DNA from: Perca fluviatilis
Taxonomy: Eukaryota > Chordata > Actinopteri > Perciformes > Percidae
Length of the DNA: 64,000 nt
Direction of reading: 5' to 3'
Assembly (NCBI RefSeq): GCF_010015445.1
Contig: NC_053118.1
Location: 16,173,437-16,237,436 of the forward strand
Both the position numbers and the translations under genes were made by a program. The first letter of the stretch is position 1. Each line of letters opens with the position of its first letter. The notes beneath the pieces were generated by a model. That model ran no database searches, was not told the origin of the DNA, and saw only the letters and a list, made by a program, of their open reading frames with translations. Positions 50,205 through 63,599 of the stretch are shown piece after piece.

Positions 50205-50345
50205 TTGGCAGGCCGAGCCAGCTCTTATTGTAAGCTAATGGCACAAATGCAAATGAGAGGCCAATCTAAATGGCTTTGACATCATTTGAATATGCATTAT
50301 ACCGGCCTGTGTCTGGTATATCTGAATTGGACTCTGCATGTGTTA
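50205..50345. promoter_or_regulatory. candidate conserved regulatory element
   Basis: Contains an exact POU octamer atgcaaat (50248-50255), near-octamer gaatatgcattat and CCAAT-like gccaatct in non-repetitive sequence. Support is motif clustering only. Confidence 0.25.
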
Positions 50346-50726
50346 AAAAATGTGTGTGTGTGTGTGTCACTGACTTTGCCTCCCTGAATATGTGTGCATT
50401 TTTCAAGGGCTGAGTTTGCATATGGTAAACTCTGATCTGCTGTCTAAACAAACAGGAATACATGGACCAATATGCCAGGCCTATACGTGTGTGGTTCAAA
50501 ATCTCCTCTTTAAATACTGTGAATGCTCTGTTTAAATGGCAAGTAAAATAGGAGTGCTTCATAGAGTTTTTCTGTGTGAGCTGTGCATGTATGTAAACGT
50601 ATTTGTGTGCAACTCAGAAAAAAATGATTACTTCAGTGTGTGTCTCTTGTTACTGTGTGTTTGTGTTGCAGCAGATGCCAGGCCCTTTGGTGGCATATGG
50701 CTGAGTGGTAAGGCTATCAAACGGCC

Positions 50727-50831
50727 AGTGTTGTGTGTGTGTGTGTGTGTGTGTGACACGACACGCGGCTAGAGCTTGAGTAGGATTTGAATGTTCATCC
50801 AAAATTAGACGCCACTATATTCATCACCTCT

Positions 50832-50910
<79 letters not shown>
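50727..50910. repeat. (GT)n and (CA)n tracts
   Basis: GT at 50727-50754 and a long CA tract at 50832-50910, in opposite orientation. Confidence 0.93.
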
Positions 50911-50912
<2 letters not shown>

Positions 50913-53900
50913 CTATGTTTGGCACAGAGGGCTCTGCTAATTTGTACTGTACACAGAGCAGACAGTTGGACCTACTGTAGTCATTAACACACACCCATAT
51001 ACACACAGATGTACGAACAAGCAGACGAAAAAACAAAAACCCTTTCCTGAACATAAACACGTAGACACTACACAAGATTGGCGTAGACAAATGAGTTTCG
51101 TGTTCGTGTTTCTGCATGTAGCGTTAGTAGTTTGTATCTGCAAGATTGACATTTTTCACTGTTCTAGGATATATCAATAAGCAAAGCTGAAAAGAATCTG
51201 CGTTGAGATAGCTTAGGTTTCATGGAAAGTGACATGGATTCATTTCACACATCACATAAGTATCTGTAAAATATAATCGGATGTTTGGAACAAAAATAAA
51301 TGTGCGCTAAAAACATTAAGTTCCGTCTGTCAGTTTATCCCTTGTGCGGCAAAAGGATGTCAATATTTGCAAAACATCTACACCAAATGTCTTTCAACTG
51401 GAAACTAATTCTTGATAACAGTATTTATGTGCATTAATGTTTTTAAATATTGTTTTGAATAGCAATGCATGCAGTTAATGCAATCATCATCAATACATGT
51501 ATTTTAGTTGTCAGCTCATTCTTTTCCCGTGAAAAATCTCACTGCACATTTAAGATGTTTTCAGACCCATGAAATCTCTATAGATTGAAAGCAACTCTTT
51601 ATCAGTGCAAATGCTGAAAATAGACTGAAAACTAAAAAAACTGTACTAAGCATAATTCAATATGATGACAAAAACATGGGACTGTGGCTTATGTCAAGGT
51701 GGGGTCAACAGTTAATGTGTTGGTCCTATCCAGTTATAATGCACAGCCAGTTCAGGGACACCCTGCAGCTAATACAAAAAGGAGAGATGATGTGACACTT
51801 TACATTATGCATGTATTGCTCATCACACTTCTCAAAAGGCTGAAAGTTGATGCTGTGGCTTTGAATATGGTTACTGCTCAGACTACGGTTGAATCTAAGA
51901 TGCTATGGATATGGCTATGGTAGCTGTATTGTGACTAATCGCTAGTTATCTAGCTGCAATGATACAGACTTGCGCCTGAGCCAGCCACAGCTGAGGGTGA
52001 GCCCACTTGCGCTGTGGTAACAACCAGTGTATGAATCTACTAAATGATTAATAATATTGTATCCTAATACATCTCAGCCTATTTCTCTATGTATTAGAAG
52101 GAATGCAATTCATATTGCGAGGTAACGCACAAGAATTTCAGAAAGACAAATTCCCACTGTGAACTTTCAAGAGCTCCGTAGACAGAGACACAGGACATGA
52201 CAATATTGTAGGGAATGCCTGTTGGGTAAGCATGACATGCAGGAAAAGTTAATGCATAAAAGAAATGAGAAAAGAAACTTGAATTAAAACGAATCTACAG
52301 CATATATATGGAAATGTGTGCATGACTGACTTTCACTGTGTATACTGCAGTTAAAAACAATATCAATGACCTTTTAATGCCTTGATAGGCTGTACTTGTG
52401 ACCTTGTTTGTCAGAACAAATCCATGTTTGCCTCTACTCACATCTGTTAATAGGCACTGGATAAAAACATATCAGCTGGACACTGGCCTGTGGTGAGCTT
52501 GATACATAAACAAGCCTATTGTGTGTACCCAATAAAAGCCTCCAGCAGTTTTGCCAACTCCATATACTAGCCTGCCAATGGGCACACACTGTCATGCTCT
52601 AATGTCAACAGGCATTTACCCATAAACAGGTCAAAGCAAGTGAAAATGATACCATGCTACATTAGATTATTAAACTAGGCTTTGTCCTCCACAACGTTCT
52701 CAATTTGATCCATACTTGCCAGCAAAGGTTATTCACTCATATATGGTACATTAGATACATAAACAACTTGTATCTTCAATAAAGGCCTGAGGCATTTCAT
52801 AAACCTCTCTGCAAAGTGTTATTTACTCATGAAATAAGCTATCATATCACATCATTTTCAAGCAAGCTAGTGCAGCCACTGAATGACTTTTGACATTTTG
52901 TAAGGCCTGAAAAATCAAGTGAAAAAACCCCACACTGTACACAATACACTGTGTGCTCTGTTAGAGCCTGAAGGGTGGCTATATGAGGCCTATCAGGTAC
53001 AAGTTTAGTGTAGGCAGTGTTCTGGGCCAAAGGGGATATCAATTAAATGAAATAAAAAGGAACATATGCTTGTCATGTAATACCATTACAAACTACTTGG
53101 AAACACTAAAATATTTTTACAGTATGTTATGAAACTGTTATAACAGTGGAAACAACATAATGCAGTCAAGAAGACAAACGGAAATTTTCTAATTTCATAA
53201 AGCAGTAGGTTACAAAAAATATTACAAAAAACACCACCTTAACTACTATTGTAGCAATTTCCACCACAGGAATGTAGTAAACAATTAATATTTACTACAC
53301 TGATGCACAGCCAGGTATTTCACTATAAATAGCACATACATAGATCTCTAATGTTACACAGGGGAATGCAGCTGTGTATATTGTTAAGTGCAACAGTATA
53401 CAAATAGTACACAAAAGTGGGCCAAAAGTGCAATAGCAGTTCAGCAACAATGCAGTGGTTTTTTTTTTTAAGCACGGCTACATCTTTATAGATGATTCAT
53501 TAATAAAAGGAGCCACACATTCTCAACAAAAGCCTTGAGCACTAGTTGTCAATGCAAACTAAGGTTGTTCACATTTTATATGCGCTACATTGGATACATA
53601 AACTGGGAGAAGCCCGAAAGCACAGTTATCAACTCCACAAATAAAGTTCATTAACAATATCTACTAAATAAACATAAGCCAAACACTAACAATTTTCCCC
53701 ACAGTTAGCAAATAACTGTGCCCTTAATACTTCAATGAACCATCATACAACTGGTGCCAGATGTGTAAAAGGTTACACACTTATCAGAGGACACATAGTT
53801 ATGCTATAGTCTATACTGTTGTTGCCGATGGGGAATTAAATGCACTGGTTGTGTCCTAGCTGAATTTAAGCTTGAGGACTTGTTGTCACTACATGTGTCC

Positions 53901-55320
53901 TGATGAAAAAACACTCACCAAACAATGTGATTACAATGTGGCCTTGCAGTGACTTGTACGCAAACCGCCTCAGAGTACAGCAGTCAAAACGCACTAAATA
54001 CTCACACACGTGTAAAGCATGCCTTTGTGTCAAAGGCATATCAACCACGTGCACAGTGATTCCCCGCGTACACACACCTAACAACACAACACAAAACCTA
54101 AAACATAGAGGGGTTGAAAAGACACAGATTTAAGAACACACACATACATCTCCAGATACGCAAACACAAAGAGCTGTAGGGATACTTTGACTTAATTTGT
54201 TTATGCTGAAGTTCCTGGAAAAAAAAAAGTGCTCAAGGCAGCACATCACTTCTGCATGAGAGGAGATAACTGGAACCGGTCTGTCTCTCTTTATTTCAGT
54301 CTCCTCTCTCTTTCTTCTTTATCTTATGTCCTTTTCCATCTATGACAGTTATTCACAAAGGCCTGATTCTGAACTGTAGCCTCTGTTTATCTTCACACAC
54401 TCCACAGGAACCAACACACAGCTGTCCTCATCTACTAGATTGCTGACAAGAGGTGTACATCTTGAGGAGACAACAAACTCATCACAGGTATAAAGACAAT
54501 ATGATGATGGTGACCTGCAACTACTTTTGATGTCAAGTAAAGGCTTCTGGTCTAGAGGTAAATGAAGCTGAATACTCAGGGCTCTAAGCTAAGCTATACA
54601 GATACTGTATGTATGAATAAAAGCAAATTATATATTGGGATTGAGGCCAAATGCCATGAGAATTACCAGCATACATACAGATTCAGCAATGTTACAGCTA
54701 CAACACACACAGGTTGGGTCAAAAAGAGGTCACTTGAGCATTACAAGGGGCAACCATGACCGACGAGATTGTGGGTTTGAGAAAACCTGTTAAAGCAATT
54801 ATCTAATCTGCTATAAATGCACATATTATACTGTATTGTATGTGTGTGTTCTAATAAACACTGCGTTACCCTACTTGAGTTTTCTAAAAAGAAAGAATTC
54901 ATGTAACTGAATATTTTTTCTTACTTTTTACAGTTTAGTCTAATTATTTATCACTGGATGCTGTTCAAAGGAGGGCATAGTAATTTTCTGCCTCTTCCTC
55001 TACCCCTTCACTCCTCTGGGTAAATATATGCATAACATTTACTGTATATCTGAAGATTTTTTTAAAAATCAGCTGAACGCATGTTGTGCATATTATTTTG
55101 ATCTGCATTACAAAGTTGACCACACTATTGCCAAATATTGTAATATGGTTTTCTCTACTTTGTTTCCTTCTCTTATTCCAAATGTTATTTCTAGTTTTGA
55201 TTCAAACTGCAAAGTATACAGTACTGTGAATTTACGTTAAGTATATTATCGTGATATCATAACCTCAAACCATCACTTGAAAGACAAGCAAGAGAGTAAG
55301 TTAAAGAAAATAAGCATGCC

Positions 55321-55459
<139 letters not shown>

Positions 55460-56118
55460 GCCATTAAGCATTTGATCCTCCCTTCTTTCTTTCAACAGAA
55501 GCATCATGTCATCAAGTTGTCTGACAAGCCCTCAGGGCACTGCTTCTTCCTTTCAAAGCTGGACTGATTTTTTAACAATATGACAGAAATACATGAGACA
55601 GATAGAGTTAGATGATAGAGAAAGAGGCCTTGAAAGAGAGACAGAGAGAGAAAGAGAGAGAGACAGTCCAGGGGGCCACATGTGCATGGATTAAATAATG
55701 AAGTAGTAAATAGGACTACAGTACCAGAAATATGTGCAGAATCAAAACAGTCAAGACGGCCCAGTGTTTGGTGGACCAGGTCGGGGTCATTTCCTACACC
55801 TTGTTCACTTAATAGCCTACAAATCCTCAACGGGATCAATTACGCATCACATGATTTTGCCCACCCGACACTTTCTGTTTGTTCCTGGGGAGATGGATCC
55901 GTGCGTCCCACCTCCTGTGCGCCATTTGCCAATTGCATTTTTCCGTGCCGATCTTTTGTTGCACAGTGAGTAGATATTTCATCTATGGGAAATGCAGATG
56001 ACTCAAAGTATTTTCTAAGGATTTTTTCATTCATTTCCCATCCTCATGTTTAACAGAGGTTAAGTAGTCTGCAAATTAAACCGTTAATTCATCATTACCA
56101 TACATTACATAATCATTA

Positions 56119-56330
56119 CCACCACTGAGGTGCCCTTGAGCAAGGCCCTTAACCCCAACCGCCCCAGTGGAGCTGCTCAGTGGCCAGCAGATCAGACTGT
56201 GGTTGTACTGGGCAGCTTCCAGGTATGAATGTGGAACTGTGTGAATGTGACAGGTCGTTGTTGCAAATGAGAAGTTGTTCTCAATTGACTTACCTGGATA
56301 AATAAAGGTTAAATAAAAATAAAAAAAATA
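56119..56330 (+). mobile_element. SINE-like retroposon, 5' truncated
   Basis: The copy begins accactgaggtgcccttgag, passes through caaggcccttaaccccaacc and tactgggcagcttccaggta, and ends cttacctggataaataaagg with an A-rich tail. The block tgcccttgagcaaggc is a conserved SINE body in fishes, and the tail resembles a fish LINE end. The tRNA-like head is missing. Exact family not assigned. Confidence 0.65.
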
Positions 56331-56499
56331 ATAGTGTGAAAGATGTAAAATATTATCCACATAAATGATCAAACTTTTATGAATTATCAGGGGATATAAT
56401 TATGTTTTTTTCATAGACAACGTCACAGATGTATGCCAGTAACTGAAGTGGAAACTCAATTTTATAATGTTTGGTGATTTTTGGCACTTTTCACTTAGA

Positions 56500-56642
56500 A
56501 TTCGCCACGTTACAGAGTCAGAAAAGACTTCGCGGACGGCCCGCACATTCTCACGTCAAGTTCATTTTTATAAATCTGAGAGTGTGGGAAAACAAGCGTA
56601 CGCAAGCTTTTTGTGCGCACACAACGTTTATACATGAGGCCC
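56500..56642. mobile_element. solo end of a Harbinger-like MITE
   Basis: Read inward, the end is gggcctcatgtataaacgtt followed by gtgtgcgcacaaaaagcttg, the gcgc-rich GGGCCT-type terminus seen in fish PIF/Harbinger MITEs. I found no convincing matching end to the left; the best candidate near 55673 (gggggccacatgt) is weak. Confidence 0.4.
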
Positions 56643-58171
56643 CAGGTCATTTTAATTTAAAATGGGTGCGTGGGTCTGCTAAGCTTCTGATAGTTGATTT
56701 ATGCAAATTATGTAAATGTGTGTTAAATTACTATGCTAATTAGGTAAAGAGAGTAAACTGAGGGAGGAAAATGTTGAGTGTAGAAACTACAGTCCTGGTG
56801 TGAATGACCAGGAAATTCATTCACTTACAGAGAGTGACGGGCTACTTTGTGTCCCCAATGAAGAGACCACTGAAGTTTTGGGAAGTTTTGTCAATAATCA
56901 AAATGCAGATTCTCTACAGTTATTGCCAGTGGTTAAACCACAGAGATTATCAGTATAGCTCAACTGACAGCAGGGGTTTCCAGCCCCTGAGCTCATGCTC
57001 TGTTTGTGCTACAAATAACAGTATGGACTACAGTATTTATTTAGTAGTGAAAAATTATTAATTTGAAGGGTAAAATCCCATTGCTGATAAAGAACACAGG
57101 CACAGCCAAACACACTTGTGCCACACAGTTACACACAATCAGAGAGCACATAGATTAAGCAAGAAAGAGCAAAAGTCTTAAAATCATTAGGTGTACACTG
57201 TTACCACATAACAGTGTATACCTAAATTAAATAGATTATTATTTATATTATTCACTGTGACTGACTTGTGTTTACAACATTTGTTCAATAATTAAGTTAA
57301 TACCCACAAGAGTGTGTAATACCTACAAAAAAGATGAATGAATGACCTTATAAATGCCATGAAATAAGTTTGTTAGCCAAGCCACTATGTGTACTGAAAC
57401 ACCATGTTGCAGCTGGTTCACTCTATAACCTTTCTGGGTGTGCAAGATGTGTAAGATAACAATAATCAGATAACTGCGTTACTCTTGTATAATAGCACCA
57501 TAAGTGTGCATGAGAAACCACCAAAGGACTGTCTCTGACTAAAAAAACAGACAAATGCAGCAAATGTTTGAGCCTCACCTGCACCCATTCACCTTTTTAT
57601 TTGCTTTTTTTTTTTTTTTTTTTTTAAAGGAATGAAATACAACCACGGATGAAAAAACAAGCCTTTGTAGTCAAAAGAAAGAGAAGATCCCTGATGCTTT
57701 TTTTGCTGTTTAATGGGCTTAAAGTCCACTTATGTCACTGGCAAGACTTCCAACAACTATAACTCGCTTCAACAAGTCTGAGCTCTCGTATATCAACACT
57801 CAGTGAGGGCAACGAAAGAAAGTAAAGAGATGAGCAAAGCGAGACAAAGATGAGACAGCAAGAAATGGTAGACTAGTAAAGATGGGAGACAGAAGTGGAG
57901 AGTGCAAGTCTAGATTTTTAATCAATCGAGACAGCAGAGTCTTTTTCATCCAATCACCCCTAAAATGTACAGACTTCTGAATGTGAGAAGGAAGACATGT
58001 AAGAAGATGATGGAACAAAAGACACAGCTTAAGAAAAAAAAGCACAGGGACCATCAGCTGCTATCACTGGCTTACAGCGAAGTTCAACATCAGTGGGGAA
58101 AACATTTGAATGCTCTTTAGATTGATAGGCCCATCTGCTTTGTACTACATATATCCTGTGCCTCTTTTCAC

Positions 58172-58581
58172 TAGGACTGGGCATCGAGAACCGATTCCTA
58201 CTTGGAATTGTTTCAAAAATTACGATTCCATTGGAATCGTTTCTTTATTGGAATCGTTTGGAGGATTTGGTTTCAAATCTGATCATGGGTTCCACATTTA
58301 ACATGCGCAAGTTTTGGTTTCTGTAGCGGCCAGGGCAGGCGCTTGTTGTGTTGCAGCCATGGAGCACAGTAAGCGTTGAAAAACGTTGAAAAAGCCCGGT
58401 AAAACGGCAGCCCACCATTGAATCAAAATAAAACTTTCTTGTTATTTGTGAAATAAGCATGTGACCCATTTCAACTCCACCCCTCAAAGAATCGGAATTG
58501 AGAATCGCTAAGAACCGGAATGTAAAGGAAGAACCGCAATTGGAATCAGAATTGTTAAAATCAAAACGATGCCCAACCCTA
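58172..58581. mobile_element. non-autonomous hAT MITE, near-perfect 8-bp duplication
   Basis: The flanks are cttttcac (58164-58171) and ctttccac (58582-58589). The left end is taggactgggcatcgagaac and the right end read inward is tagggttgggcatcgttttg. GAATCG/CGATTCC motifs cluster at both ends (58191-58257 and 58489-58550). Non-coding. Confidence 0.85.
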
Positions 58582-58964
58582 CTTTCCACCACAGCATGTG
58601 TTTTTGCAACACGCTGTTTATACATCTTCAACACAAGCTGACACTATGATACATAATATACCGCTATACAGTGATGCAATTCTACATTACAAGTGTAATG
58701 TACTTACACACTAATTAAAAAGGATAAACAAAGTGTCAAAAGATTAACCACCATCAACATAAACACAATAAATTATTCTTGTAAAAAGCAATGGACAGTT
58801 TTTAACATATGCATAGAATTCTCATCAGTTTAACCTAATATTTTATAATATCTAATGCAAATATGAAATATGTACACAGCTACCCAATTAATCTACAGTA
58901 AATGTCCCGATGAACAAAAGTTCCAGCTGAATGTTGCCACATTGTACTTCAATGTTTTCCCATA

Positions 58965-59115
58965 GCTGGTTTGCCACAGCGTTTCAATCCCTGCCTCACC
59001 TAACGACGCCTGTTAATTACAGCTATTTATTAGCCCCAAACAGCCAATTAACAGGCCTTCATCACAACAAGCAAACACACTAATCTATACGCACCACATT
59101 GAGAGATGACTCCAC
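58965..59115. promoter_or_regulatory. candidate conserved regulatory element
   Basis: A non-repetitive block with closely spaced homeodomain-like sites: gttaattacag, tattagccccaaa, ccaattaacag and actaatcta. It contains no microsatellite or transposon and looks like vertebrate developmental enhancers in style. This is an inference from composition only. Confidence 0.3.
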
Positions 59116-60500
59116 CAAAGATTATGAAGAAAAATGAAAACCATAGCCACGGATGTGAATAGGTGTCAACATTGAAAAGGGTCTTTGTTTTCTTTTCTCC
59201 AGTTTGATTCCATAAATATTCAGCTCATGTTTTGTTTTTTTCTGAGGTGTTTGCTTTCTTTTGTCTCCATTTCTCCCCTTCAATGTGTGGAAGCTCTAGC
59301 TGTTTTTTCCCCTTTATCTTTCAGTGATTCTCTCCTTTATTCTCCAAATCTGTCCAGGGTGTTTTGAGTGAGCAGTGAGTAATGATGTTGGTCTGTTAAA
59401 TCACTCTCTTATATCAATCTTACAGCAGTACTACAGCAGCAACATAACACTGACAAAACAAGCGGTTATCAAAACAATACATACTGGAAAAAATACCTCA
59501 AGGAAACAATATCTGAACAACTAAAGGGCAGAGAAATAGGTATTTTCAAATGCCCTGGTGGTTTTATATAGGGCGTGGATTACCCTGTTTTAAACGGTTA
59601 CAGTACATTACATGAATGTCTAGAAACCAAATTTTGATTATGGAAAATGTCTTATGTTGGAAAATCACACAAGAAAGTCACTGCTAAAGGTTATTAGGGA
59701 TCCAAAGTTAATACAGTTACAAAAAACTAAATCACTCCCTCATTTCTCTCTCGCTTAACAATACATATCCAATAGACTTCCAACAGATATGCTGTTTTGT
59801 CATTTTAAGCTCCAGCATGGTTGATTTTGGTTGGTTTTATGATTGCACCTAAATGTTGTTGTGTACACCTAAAGCTGGTTTATTGATTAGATGTCAACAG
59901 CAGATTTATAGTTTTGCAGTGGTGTAGTCGGTGGTGTATCGAGACCACTGAAACATTTCTGGAAGTGATGCTTTGTTGTTAGTTCGTTTTACAGACAGAA
60001 AAGTAGCTCACTTTATTGTTTTTAGAATGAGAACATTCTTATGACAAATCCTTTGGAACTTGAAACTGATTTGATAGTAATTAAAAACTTATTTGTCAAT
60101 AATTGCTCAGGAACAGAACAGAAAATGGTCTGTGAGACCACTGAAGCGGTTAAGGGAGAAACCGACCAAGTTCTTTCTACCTTAAAGCAGTACAATCACA
60201 CCTGCAGTACAGTGACATTATGTTGAATCCCAAATTAGCCTTTAGAGTATGGATCAATCCCATCAAACATCTGGCAAAGGACTGAAAAAGACTGACTCAA
60301 GATCCTCACAGTCTAGAGAAATTTCTACCAAATATTCAGGGATAAGAATACATTCTTTAAACTTTTCTCAAAGATGTCAGGATGAGACAACTTGGGAATA
60401 ATCCTTGTCACACAAACACATACAAAGAACATAAGGCTAAAAAAATAAATGAAAAAAACACTTGCTGTAACTATTTTTACTGCATTCATTTAAATTCTTA

Positions 60501-60534
60501 ATTTTTTTTTTTTTTTTTTTCCAAAAAACCCACC

Positions 60535-60575
<41 letters not shown>
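60501..60575. repeat. T-run and (CA)n tract
   Basis: A T-run at 60501-60521 is followed by CA at 60537-60575. Another T-run lies at 57607-57625. Confidence 0.9.
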
Positions 60576-60578
<3 letters not shown>

Positions 60579-60590
60579 GCAGTCAGTTAA

Positions 60591-61339
60591 AGATGCAGTA
60601 GGTAAGTCTTATAAAACTAACTTTCTGTCATATTTGGTGAAACTGACCCTATGTTCCAGTAGAACTACATGAATTATGTAAAAAAATAAAATAAAAATAA
60701 GACAGCTCCTCTGGCACCTCCTACAGCATGTAGTGCCATTGGCAAAATTCCACCGCTCCCGGTCGATTTTCTCCAATCAGGGCCACAGGGGTGGTCTATC
60801 TGCCTGTCAATCACTGATATATACGGATATATAGCGTTCTCCCCGCGCACGAGCTGCAGAAAGGTTTTCCAAAACTCTGTGAATAATGGAGTGGCTTTTC
60901 AGAGGTGGCGTGGCTGCAGGATTTTAAAGATCTGAAGAACGATGCAGATGTAGCCACATTTCCTCTCAACAGGTAACATAATTACCATGAATGATTTATC
61001 TTTCACTTGATTATTAGTAGTCAAAAGTCCACAAAGCTACGTTGGTGAGGATAATAGTAACGTTAGCACAGTGGTCGGTCTGACATGATGCTGAAATGGC
61101 TAACGGTAGCCTGCTAGTTAGCATCGTTTTACTGTTGGTGAGTAAAGTTAACGTTGTGTTAGTGTTTAGTTATTGAACATGTTGTCTGACATGCCGGCAG
61201 TTCTATCAAACTCCGTTGTGTGGGAGGGGCTTAGGAGACGGTTTAGGCTGCAGCAGAAAGGGACGAGGGACTGAGAAGTTGTCGATGTTCAAATTTGTTG
61301 GCAAAGTCCTGGCTCTTCACAATCTTACCTACTGCAGCT
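60591..61339. mobile_element. TTAA-flanked MITE with GCAGTAGGTAAG ends
   Basis: TTAA lies at 60587-60590 and 61340-61343. The left end is agatgcagtaggtaag and the right end read inward is agctgcagtaggtaag, 15 of 16 identical. No coding sequence is recognised. This is a Kolobok-type non-autonomous candidate. Confidence 0.88.
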
Positions 61340-61489
61340 TTAATGTATCACTTCCCCCCTGCTGTGCCCCAGTTTTTGTAAGTCAGCTATAATGAGAATA
61401 AAGTCTTTACAGTAGTGATCCCACATTTGGCACTATACACACAGCTCATTTACAGGGCCATGTGTGCAGTCTGTGTATGTTTGTCTTAA

Positions 61490-61490
61490 A

Positions 61491-61535
<45 letters not shown>
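61490..61535. repeat. (GT)n microsatellite
   Basis: Perfect GT tract. Confidence 0.95.
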
Positions 61536-61537
<2 letters not shown>

Positions 61538-62477
61538 TGCAAAGTTACTATTCTTCAGGTCTTGCACTATGTTTGCATGCACAAAAGAAAACAGAAGTAC
61601 AGTAAGCAACTTAAGGCAGGAAATCAAATAACTTGTTCAAATAGAATGTTACTGTAAAACTCATGTTTACATGCAGCTGGTCATTTTTCAGTACACTTAA
61701 GTTGTTTTGGGTTATTTTTTTAATTTTCACAGTGTATTGTATTTGGCTCATGGTGTTAAAAAAATAATGTTACCGAAAGCACAAAGTTTTTTTATACATG
61801 TAAACTAGGATAGATCTTTAGCAATTCTGATTTGGATTCAGCTTGGTGTTATTGAAACCTGTGTCCTATTATTTGGCATATTATTCACAAAATTTCTAAA
61901 AGCAGAAATCTTTATTTTAAGCAGATGTTTGCTGCCACTGGCATTTATTTTTCATAAATTATAATGCTTTTTGGTTGAAATGAATAATAAAGATGTGCAA
62001 TCCTCACTTTTCAAGAATCAATGGGCACTTACAAAAAGTAAATTTCTAATTAGATACTGTGTTTTATTTGTAACTGGTTCCATTTTGGACCGGTTGATGA
62101 AAACCCAATCCTAATGTAAACATACTATTGGCACATAGTCACTACAGAATGAGATTCTTTCTGAGCTCCTGTGTGTGAGTATGGGTGTGGTTAGTTGGTG
62201 ATCGTTGACTGAATAGATAGAAGGTGATGTTATTAGGACTGATGTTATTACTGTATCTTGGGAAGAACAACAGTGCAGGGTTTAACAACTCATGCAATGT
62301 CAGTAGCATTGAATAAAGCTTGTCTCTTCAAAAAGTATAAATTTCAAGAATAGAGAATATAATTCCTGAAAAGTGACAAACATCAGGGTTGGTCAAAAAA
62401 ACAAACTTAGGTTCAGTTTTCTAAATGCTAAATGGAACTGATTACAAGATGCATTTAACAACAAAACTAATTTCAAA

Positions 62478-63599
62478 TTAAAGCTGCGAGCAGCGATGGA
62501 CGGCCCCCGGCCTGCCTCTGCTGGGCCGGGGTTATCGCGGACGCCGCGCCTTGCAAATCGGCTTTCCGACGGCACTCGACGCTGCAAATCGTCACCAATT
62601 AAAAGGGAACCCCTCACGAAGTTCAACGATACCTCAAACAAGACTCTAGCGTCATACGGTTCATTAGCTGTGAAAAGGGGCGTGGCTAAAGCATAGGGGC
62701 GGGTCAAACCATCACCAATTAAAAAGGAAGTCTCTGCTGAGTTCATTGATACCTCACACAAGGGTCTATCTTAAAAAGTTCAAATTTTATGAAAGGGGGC
62801 GGGGCTTAAGCATAGGGGGCGGGTCAAACCATAACCAATTAAAAGGAAGTCTCTGCTGAGTTCAATGACACTCACACGAAGTCTCTACCTTAAACGGTTC
62901 AAATGTTATGAAAGGGGCGTGGCCTGAGTAAGTGGGCGTGGTCATATTATAGGGGCGGCTCAGTATCACATGTAGACCACACATTCTAAGTTTCATGTAA
63001 ATCGGATGATGTTTGTCATATAAGGCAGATTTCCTGTGCGCGGGGGCGCTATGACCAAAAGTCAAATTTGGCCTGTAGGTGTCCTCAGGCCTGGACCCTT
63101 GTCCATCGTGAGAAATTTCGGGCAGATAACGACAACGCATAACTCAAGTTACAACAACTTCTTTGGTCATCGCTAAACACTCAAAATGGCCGCCACGCCA
63201 CGCCACACCGTCTGACGAAAGTTTTTCTTTTAATAACTTTTCATCGTTAAGGTGTTGGGATGGTACAGACAAAGTTTGAAGTCCATCGGATGAAATCTCT
63301 AGGAGGAGTTCGTTAAAGTATAGCACCTTGACTTTTAGGCCTACTTCCTGTTGCCACTAGGGGGCGCTATGACTTTAAGTAAATATCGGCCCTTATTTGT
63401 CCTCAGGGTTGGACTCTTATGAATCCTGAAAAGTTTCGAGGTAATCGGACACGCATACTCCGACTTACACCCACTTCGCTGTTTTGCGGCGTAAACGCAC
63501 AAAATGGCCGCCCATTAGAATAATAATAGAAGAAAGAAAGAAAGAAAGAATAATTCCTTCAGTTTCAATAGGGCCCTGCGCTGTCGTGTCGGGCCCTAA
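62478..63599. repeat. GC-rich composite interspersed repeat with internal tandem units
   Basis: The start has a small palindrome gctgcgagcagc and the end has paired gggccct motifs (63571-63577 and 63591-63597). Inside are three units of ~120 bases sharing accaattaaaa, gttcaat/gatacctca and ggggcgggtcaaacc (62590-62957), then two copies of a ~330-base unit sharing gggggcgctatgac, gtcctcagg and caaaatggccgcc (63040-63205 and 63361-63513). A short (GAAA)n follows at 63530-63550. The family is common in teleosts in my recollection, but I cannot classify it. Confidence 0.65.

Noticed and set aside
51684..51923. 79-residue plus-strand frame in the upstream intron.
   Set aside because: No splice context, no known domain and no clear homology.
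55682..55973. Plus-strand frame in a GC-richer block, considered as an exon.
   Set aside because: No recognised protein family and no supported splice sites; the surrounding MITE and SINE suggest repeat origin.
55672..56642. A complete Harbinger MITE with an inserted SINE.
   Set aside because: The left end (gggggccacatgt near 55673) matches the right terminus too poorly, so only the right end is annotated.
62590..62957. CRISPR-like array of three ~120-base units.
   Set aside because: Units are long, have no unique spacers and lie in a eukaryotic interspersed repeat.
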